From contig JACQHV010000048.1 of NCBI GenBank assembly GCA_016198885.1, positions 1 to 10,306 of the forward strand: a DNA stretch of 10,306 bases. Direction: 5' to 3'. The position numbers and the translations under genes were made by a program. Shown here in pieces: positions 6,536 to 10,306 of the stretch. The notes beneath the pieces are model-generated. The model ran no database searches. It worked only from the letters and a program-made list of their open reading frames with translations, and had not been told where the DNA came from. Every line of letters begins with the position of its first letter. The first letter of the stretch is position 1. The DNA is from Gammaproteobacteria bacterium (GTDB taxonomy: Bacteria; Pseudomonadota; Gammaproteobacteria; Eutrophobiales; Eutrophobiaceae).

Positions 6536-6638
6536 ACGGTCATCGATAAATAACACACTCATTGGTAATCAGCCCAATGCCATTTCACAGGTGTCTTTTC
6601 AAACACATGAATATAAATCTGAATTTCCCTAGAGTGTA

Positions 6639-6648
6639 AGTATATACT
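6639..6648. promoter_or_regulatory. 10-bp palindrome in the AT-rich region before the phasin gene
   Basis: AGTATATACT is perfectly palindromic. The whole gap 6456-6782 holds no plausible gene. It contains this site, the palindrome at 6523-6535 and the candidate phasin promoter. An operator role is only a possibility. Confidence 0.22.
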
Positions 6649-6678
6649 AACCATTCTGATATTGTTAAATTCAAATAT

Positions 6679-6706
6679 TTATCAATAAGTTAAGTAATAA
6701 TATAAT
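6679..6706 (+). promoter_or_regulatory. Candidate sigma-70 promoter of the phasin gene
   Basis: TTATCA (6679-6684) and a consensus TATAAT (6701-6706) are 16 bases apart, in a very AT-rich stretch, with a leader of about 70 bases to the phasin ATG. The -35 box matches TTGACA at four of six positions. The high AT content makes chance matches likely. Confidence 0.4.
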
Positions 6707-6782
6707 AATTATTGCATCGCACAAAATAATGAGATATGCTGCACTGCAACATTAACCTGAATCTTTAATAGGAGATATTACT

Positions 6783-7097
6783 ATGAATATACAAATCGAG
6801 AAGTTCGTTGCCCCGATACAGGAACTGGTTGCCTTGAATGTGGCCAACATTGAAAAGCTGGTCAACATACAGGTGGAAGCAATTGAAGAGGCCGCCAAGA
6901 CCGGTGTTGATACACTGAAACAGGTTGCCGAGATCAAGGACATTGAAGGTGTCAAAAGCCACTTTGCCTCTCTGACTGATGTTGTCAGAACAACGGTAGA
7001 GAATGCTGTTGTACGCTCCAAGTCAGTTGCTGGAATTTTTCAGGCCTATCCTGGTAGCGTGAAAAGTATCGTGGAAAATGCCGTAAAGATTGGCTGA
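6783..7097 (+). CDS. Phasin family protein (polyhydroxyalkanoate granule-associated)
   Basis: Phasins are small amphipathic helical proteins that coat polyhydroxyalkanoate granules and control their size and number. The product is 104 aa, short for the family, almost wholly predicted helix, with no signal peptide or membrane segment. The pattern is typical: PIQELVALNVANIEKLVNIQ, then VEAIEEAAKTGVDTLKQV, then SHFASLTDVVRTTVENAV. The start is secure: AGGAG at 6770-6774 lies 8 bases before the ATG. It stands alone, with its own probable promoter and a strong terminator, which suits an abundantly expressed protein. No PHA synthase, depolymerase or phaR gene is in the window, so the link to PHA rests on the family match only. 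Confidence 0.85.
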   Translation: MNIQIEKFVAPIQELVALNVANIEKLVNIQVEAIEEAAKTGVDTLKQVAEIKDIEGVKSHFASLTDVVRTTVENAVVRSKSVAGIFQAYPGSVKSIVENAVKIG

Positions 7098-7110
7098 TTC
7101 CAATGATAAA

Positions 7111-7133
7111 TGACTGATTGAAATTGTCAGTCA
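7111..7133 (+). other. Hairpin just after the phasin gene
   Basis: TGACTGA (7111-7117) and TCAGTCA (7127-7133) form a perfect 7-bp stem with a 9-base loop, 13 bases after the phasin stop and just before the main terminator. It could protect the 3' end of the transcript. Confidence 0.5.
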
Positions 7134-7137
7134 AAAT

Positions 7138-7164
7138 AAAGCCGCCCTTCGAGGCGGCTTTTTT
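7138..7164 (+). terminator. Rho-independent terminator, probably bidirectional
   Basis: The perfect stem AGCCGCC (7140-7146) / GGCGGCT (7153-7159) encloses a CTTCGA loop and is followed by a run of six Ts (7159-7164). On the - strand the stem is followed by TTTATTTT, so it can also stop transcription of the convergent TfoX-type gene. Confidence 0.93.
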
Positions 7165-7186
7165 GTTTGCCTTCGACGCATTGAAG

Positions 7187-7576
7187 TTAACGGGCGCGGG
7201 ATTTATTACGTGTTCTTTGGCTTGCCGGTTTAGATGATTTCCTCTCTCGTTTTGTGCGTAGGGCTGCTTTCACAGCCTGTTGCACCCAACTTTGCATCGC
7301 GTCCAGTTCATCAAACACCTCGGGCGGCGCCTCGTAATATTGCATGGTGACTGTTTTGCCACGTGATGAATACGTAAATGGATTCAGGCCTCGTTCCGTA
7401 AATTCCTTGCAAGTAATGCCGTCTGCCTTGAAATATAACTGATCGTCCACAATGATGGCAAACATGGTATCGCCCTGATAAATCCCGTATCCACCGAACA
7501 TGGCACGCGCCCGGAATTCTCCGGACGGCGCCAGTTGTTCGATTACAAATTCAACAAACTCACTCTGTTGAGTCAT
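7187..7576 (-). CDS. TfoX/Sxy N-terminal domain protein
   Basis: The product is 129 aa. It has the TfoX N-terminal domain only: RAMFGGYGIYQGDTMFAIIV (about 23-42) followed by DQLYFKAD (about 44-51), then PFTYSSRGKTVTMQYYEAP and a helix. The C-terminal 30 residues are a lysine/arginine/serine-rich tail. TfoX/Sxy regulates competence in Haemophilus and E. coli, but single-domain proteins like this are widespread and mostly uncharacterised, so a competence role should not be assumed. The chosen ATG at 7576 begins MTQQSEFVEFV, like family members. An ATG at 7672 would add 32 residues that read through the REP-like motif and are not family-like. The gene is convergent with the phasin gene and shares its terminator. 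Confidence 0.82.
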   Translation of the reverse strand: MTQQSEFVEFVIEQLAPSGEFRARAMFGGYGIYQGDTMFAIIVDDQLYFKADGITCKEFTERGLNPFTYSSRGKTVTMQYYEAPPEVFDELDAMQSWVQQAVKAALRTKRERKSSKPASQRTRNKSRAR

Positions 7577-7634
7577 GATGGAAATTAAACCAGTTCCCTC
7601 ATATTTGTTCACAGACCATTCAACAGTACTACAC

Positions 7635-7663
7635 GTGCAAAGATCAAGACCTGACCCCGGATC
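7635..7663. repeat. REP-like motif (AAGACCTGACCCC type)
   Basis: The stretch contains GATCAAGACCTGACCCCGGA (7642-7661), bounded by GATC on both sides. It resembles, from memory, the GTCAAGACCTGACCCC-type repeats found in many proteobacterial genomes and associated with REP-associated tyrosine (Y1) transposases. No transposase gene is present here. It lies exactly where the ChaC-like gene stops resembling its family. Confidence 0.5.
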
Positions 7664-7925
7664 TATGCTCACGTTCTTTAAGTCGATTCAGCACAAGATC
7701 TTTTTTGCCATCAGCAAACTGAAATAGCACACCCTTGCAAGATGATTTGTTCTCTTTTATCAGGTTGAGAGTCGGCCCAGGATTATCTTTTGTGCCCCAG
7801 TTTTTCGTAGATGCTTTGTTAAAAATGCGACGATAATCTCGAAGTATACCAATCTTTTTTGACTGGCATTCTAGATCATCATGCCATTTGTCCCACATAA
7901 GTGAGCCATATCCGAAGACCCACAT
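7644..7925 (-). pseudogene. ChaC-like gamma-glutamylcyclotransferase, truncated after the N-terminal half
   Basis: From the ATG at 7925 the protein begins MWVFGYGSLMWDKW, the start signature of ChaC/gamma-glutamylcyclotransferase-fold proteins (YGSL substrate loop). It continues with family-like sequence (DYRRIFNKASTKNWGTKDNP, then GPTLNL, then CKGVLFQFADG) to LKERE at about residue 86. The next seven residues (HRSGVRS) come from the REP-like motif, and TGA ends the frame at 93 residues. Full-length members have roughly 170 or more residues, including a conserved catalytic glutamate that is missing here. An intact enzyme of this type would degrade glutathione or a gamma-glutamyl peptide in the cytoplasm. 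The fragment is probably inactive. AAGG lies about 9 bases before the ATG. Confidence 0.75.
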
Positions 7926-7942
7926 TTCTGCTGCCTTTATTT

Positions 7943-7996
7943 GCCTAATGAATTCAAGGGTCGCGCATGTGCGTCCTGCACTCGCGCCGTTAATGC
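7943..7996. other. Imperfect palindromic structure between the YqaJ and ChaC-like genes
   Basis: GCCTAAT (7943-7949) and GTTAATGC (7989-7996) are rough inverted ends. Inside them GG(T)CGCG (7959-7965) pairs with CGCGCC (7983-7988) with one bulged T. The outline recalls an integron attC site, but the core GTTRRRY and the second spacer arm are not matched, so this is only an unassigned structured region. The gap 7926-8095 also holds CTACAT-CC-ATGTAG at 8031-8044. I see no gene in it. Confidence 0.25.
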
Positions 7997-8030
7997 TTCT
8001 CGGCAATTGCTCCTGCATTGCCCTACCTTC

Positions 8031-8044
8031 CTACATCCATGTAG
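8031..8044. other. Short perfect inverted repeat
   Basis: CTACAT (8031-8036), CC, ATGTAG (8039-8044). It lies downstream of the YqaJ gene on the - strand, 51 bases past its stop. No T-tract follows on either strand, so it is not a standard terminator. It could be an operator for the ChaC-like gene. Confidence 0.25.
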
Positions 8045-8095
8045 ATCGCATGTACGTCAAGTCAGAGTATTTGAAACGCTGTACATGAGGCAACA

Positions 8096-8674
8096 TCACT
8101 TGCCGCGCTTCTGCACCTCTTGCCAGAACGCGTGCTCGGCATCAAGTAATCTTTTGATGTAACTGTCGTCACGGGCTACGCGAATATGGACTTCTGGCCT
8201 GGCGGGCAGGTAGCACCAAAAGTCAATTGCCGGCAAAGATGTTACTGCGAGTATGTGCTGCAGTTGACCGAAGTAATAACCCGGGACTTTGCGGGTAGTT
8301 GAAGTCTTGCGGTAAACGCTCTCCCCACATTTAATCTCAACCACGACACTCCCGTTCTTTGCCAATCCATCAACGCTTGCACGCAACCATGAGTGTTGAG
8401 TGCTTTGCAGGCATGCAGGAACGACACAAACCCCAAATCTGATCTCGTAACTCTTTCGTGCTTCTGGTTCAAGTTCAGTGCCACGAGCCATGGCAGCATT
8501 AGTGCCATTACCTCTGCCCCCGCATTTTTCTCGCATCAACTGCGAGGGGCTTTTCCACGGGTTTTCACCCATAATCGCTGGGGCATCAGATGCTCCGATT
8601 CCCTGACTGCGCCATTCGTGCCAGGCTTTTGTGCCCTGCTGAAAATCCACGATGGTGTAGGCAGGGATGTTCAT
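8096..8674 (-). CDS. YqaJ / lambda-exonuclease family nuclease
   Basis: This is a PD-(D/E)XK nuclease of the YqaJ viral recombinase type, of 192 aa. In order, from the ATG at 8674: QQGTKAWHEWRSQGIGASDA (13-32), the conserved N-terminal signature; then PAIMGENPW; GTELEPEARKSYE (65-77); the catalytic core ASVDGL with D102 and VVEIKCG with E113 and K115; then GYYFGQLQHILAV (132-144), the Tyr/Gln motif. Proteins of this type are 5'-3' exonucleases that work with a phage annealing protein (Bet, RecT or Erf) in recombination. No annealing protein, integrase or other phage gene lies nearby. All catalytic residues are present, so it may be active. An upstream ATG at 8722 would add 16 residues. The start at 8674 fits the family but lacks a clear ribosome binding site. 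Confidence 0.87.
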   Translation of the reverse strand: MNIPAYTIVDFQQGTKAWHEWRSQGIGASDAPAIMGENPWKSPSQLMREKCGGRGNGTNAAMARGTELEPEARKSYEIRFGVCVVPACLQSTQHSWLRASVDGLAKNGSVVVEIKCGESVYRKTSTTRKVPGYYFGQLQHILAVTSLPAIDFWCYLPARPEVHIRVARDDSYIKRLLDAEHAFWQEVQKRGK

Positions 8675-8748
8675 AAGTTTAACTATAAGTATGGGGCCTA
8701 AAGGACCTTTTAATTCAGTCATTCAGGCACCCATAAAAAATTGATTCC

Positions 8749-9663
8749 TTAATCTTCTTCTTCCGCCTCATCGTCCTCATACTCATGTGCCTTGTAGGCA
8801 AGGAGTTTGTTGGTGTTCATCATGGGCAAAATAATTAAATCCATCTCCGGAATAAATTCATGATCAGCCATGCCCTGTTCCAGCACAAGTAATTCACCCG
8901 CCTCTCCTGATTTTTCGATATGCAGTAATTTTCCGGCCATCCAGTCAGTGACGTAATAATCGCCATCGAGATCGGCCTCTACACCATCGAGATTACCCAC
9001 AGGCGAGCCATCACCAATACTCTGAATGGATTTATCCTTGAGCGAAATGGTCTTGAGATGACCTGGCGTGTCTGTCTTGAAGCCCTCTATCATTACACCC
9101 CAGGTACCGAGGATCATATTGTCTCCCTGCACCAGTAAACCATTCGGTGATTCCAGTTCGGGTGACTCAAGCCAGATATCAAGCATGCCATCCTTGAGAC
9201 AGAGAATCCGGTTCGCCATCATGTCTGATACGAATATCTCGCCGCTCGAACTTGCCGCAACATCATTCAGGAATTTTGCATCCGTGACCTGATAACTCTT
9301 GGTAATGACCGCTGTGGGAATATCAATCTCGACCAGGGTATCAATATCCGCGGTATAGAGTTTATTGCCGTGAATGGCGAGGCCTTTCGGGGCATTCAAG
9401 CCAGTGACCCATTCTTTCGCGAGTATCTTGCCGTCGAGCGAGACCTTGGAAATAAATCCATTGCCATCTTTCTCATTGGCCGCCCCGTTCACATTGGAGA
9501 CATACAATACATTCGCCTGTTTGTCGTAAACCACGGACTCCGGATTGCTAAATCCATCCGTTTCCCATTGTTTCTCCAGCCGTTCACCATGGGCGAATCC
9601 CTGAGTTTGAAATATTAATGTGATAATTGTCAGGAAAAGTTGAAAGAAAAACTGTTTTTTCAT
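8749..9663 (-). CDS. Secreted SMP-30/gluconolactonase/NHL-like beta-propeller protein
   Basis: The 304-aa product has an N-terminal signal peptide (MKKQFFFQLFLTIITLIFQT, then QGFA, with likely cleavage after A24), so it is exported to the periplasm or beyond. The rest is repeated propeller blades: NPESVVYD (40-47), LNAPKGLAIHGNKLYTADID (89-108), LNDVAASSSGEIFVSDMMAN (132-151), SPNGLLVQGDNMILGTWGV (172-190) and LDGVEADLDGDYYVTDWMAG (225-244). E42, N133, N174 and D226 could be metal ligands as in SMP-30, but this is only positional. The tail EYEDDEAEEED is strongly acidic. Catalytic activity is uncertain and many relatives have no known function. The ATG at 9663 has GGAG 11 bases upstream. An ATG at 9696 overlaps trpC and would spoil the signal peptide. 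It begins 19 bases after the trpC stop, so co-transcription is likely. Confidence 0.83.
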   Translation of the reverse strand: MKKQFFFQLFLTIITLIFQTQGFAHGERLEKQWETDGFSNPESVVYDKQANVLYVSNVNGAANEKDGNGFISKVSLDGKILAKEWVTGLNAPKGLAIHGNKLYTADIDTLVEIDIPTAVITKSYQVTDAKFLNDVAASSSGEIFVSDMMANRILCLKDGMLDIWLESPELESPNGLLVQGDNMILGTWGVMIEGFKTDTPGHLKTISLKDKSIQSIGDGSPVGNLDGVEADLDGDYYVTDWMAGKLLHIEKSGEAGELLVLEQGMADHEFIPEMDLIILPMMNTNKLLAYKAHEYEDDEAEEED

Positions 9664-9682
9664 TTTAATGCGTACTCCGTTA

Positions 9683-10306
9683 TTAAGAATATTCAAACAA
9701 GGTCTTCAGTTTTTCACCCGGATCAGGCGCGCTCATGAAGGCCTCACCAACAAGAAAAGTATTTACACCGTGCCTGCGTAACAATTTCACGTCATCCGGT
9801 GATTGTATGCCGCTTTCAGTCACCACGATGCGATCATACAAGACATCGATCAAAAGACTGATTGTGGTATTGATATCCGTTTCGAAGGTATGCAGATCAC
9901 GGTTATTGATCCCGATCAAGGGGGTGCGCAGCATCAGTCCGCGTTCCAGTTCTTCCCGATCATGCACTTCGACCAGTACATCAAGACCCAGTTCAGAGGC
10001 GATTTCTGACAGCTCCTGTAATTTTGCGTCCGACAGGGTAGCCACAATCAACAGGATACAATCAGCCCCAATCACCCTTGATTCATAGACTTGCCAGGGA
10101 TCGATCATGAAATCCTTGCGCAATACCGGAAGCGTGCAGGCATCCCGCGCACTTTGCAGAAATTCATCCGAACCCTGAAAAAAATCAATATCCGTCAGCA
10201 CCGAAAGACAGGTTGCGCCGGCTTTTTCATAAATTCTGGCGATCTCTTCCGCATCAAAGTTTTCACGGATCACACCTTTGCTGGGCGAGGCCTTTTTAAT
10301 TTCGGC
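9683..10306 (-). CDS. trpC: Indole-3-glycerol phosphate synthase, C-terminal part (partial)
   Basis: The frame is open to the right edge, giving 207 residues of an enzyme of roughly 260-270, so about the first 55-60 are outside. It closes the ring of CdRP to indole-3-glycerol phosphate in tryptophan synthesis. The TIM-barrel signatures appear in order: AEIKKASPSKG (catalytic lysine of strand 1), SVLTDIDFFQGS, LPVLRKDFMIDPWQVYESR (second lysine), GADCILLI, VEVHDREEL, GINNRDLHTF, VTESGI and FLVGEAFM. This matches the monofunctional form: the protein ends directly after the barrel with no fused TrpF domain. The GTG at 10273, which could look like a start, lies inside the conserved strand 1 region and is not one. 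The trpG and trpD genes are probably upstream, off the window. Confidence 0.96.
   Translation of the reverse strand, partial: AEIKKASPSKGVIRENFDAEEIARIYEKAGATCLSVLTDIDFFQGSDEFLQSARDACTLPVLRKDFMIDPWQVYESRVIGADCILLIVATLSDAKLQELSEIASELGLDVLVEVHDREELERGLMLRTPLIGINNRDLHTFETDINTTISLLIDVLYDRIVVTESGIQSPDDVKLLRRHGVNTFLVGEAFMSAPDPGEKLKTLFEYS

Noticed and set aside
7577..7672. N-terminal extension of the TfoX-domain gene from an ATG at 7672
   Set aside because: The extra 32 residues come from the REP-like motif and do not look like the family. The ATG at 7576 gives a normal TfoX-N start.
7943..7996. Integron attC site, which would make the ChaC-like gene a cassette
   Set aside because: There is a bulged stem and rough inverted ends, but the required GTTRRRY core is not met in either orientation and the second spacer arm is missing. 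No integrase or neighbouring attC was seen.
7187..8674. Anti-phage defence island built around the YqaJ nuclease
   Set aside because: The neighbours are a TfoX-N protein and a broken ChaC-like gene. There is no helicase, sensor, methyltransferase or toxin partner that would make a defence system.
8393..8701. Forward open frame of 102 codons opposite the YqaJ gene
   Set aside because: The reverse strand encodes a protein with intact nuclease motifs. The forward product shows no recognisable feature.
10271..10273. GTG as start of a complete trpC
   Set aside because: The frame continues to the window edge with AEIKKASPSKG, the conserved first strand of the enzyme, so the gene is cut by the window.

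Overview
The window looks like a piece of a proteobacterial chromosome, most likely gammaproteobacterial and of moderate G+C. The left end carries the familiar housekeeping order prs (3' end) - rplY - pth - ychF, all on the + strand, and the right edge holds the 3' part of trpC on the - strand. A phasin, a methanethiol S-methyltransferase and a DUF3147-type membrane protein point to an environmental, polyhydroxyalkanoate-making bacterium. No species can be named from the sequence.

Layout. 1-2864: core translation and nucleotide genes: phosphoribosyl-pyrophosphate synthetase end, ribosomal protein L25 with an unusual repeat-encoded charged tail, peptidyl-tRNA hydrolase, and the YchF ATPase. 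2999-4077: a two-gene + strand unit, a fuculose-phosphate-type class II aldolase overlapping or abutting a four-helix membrane protein. 4171-6455: a - strand block with a SAM-dependent O-methyltransferase, a relic zone at about 5117-5242, an MddA-type methyltransferase and a DUF3147 membrane protein. 6783-7164: a single phasin gene with its own ribosome binding site and a strong bidirectional terminator. 7187-8674: an accessory patch on the - strand with a TfoX-N domain protein, a ChaC-like gene cut short at a REP-like motif, and an isolated YqaJ/lambda-exonuclease-type nuclease. 8749-10306: trpC followed by a secreted SMP-30-like beta-propeller, probably one transcript.

How the parts relate. 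The left cluster is ordinary core genome. The middle shows gene turnover: at 5117-5242 the 3' ends of two genes, each a diverged relative of an intact gene in this window (the membrane protein at 3667 and the DUF3147 protein at 6105), lie back to back. This suggests a second, divergent copy of that pair once stood here and lost its centre by deletion. The 7.6-8.7 kb patch is a second turnover site, with a truncated gene and a phage-type nuclease without phage neighbours.

No CRISPR array, tRNA, rRNA, complete insertion sequence or complete defence system was seen. Nothing here amounts to a convincing new multi-gene system. The most interesting items are the double relic, the REP-bounded truncation, the orphan YqaJ nuclease and the L25 tail repeat.
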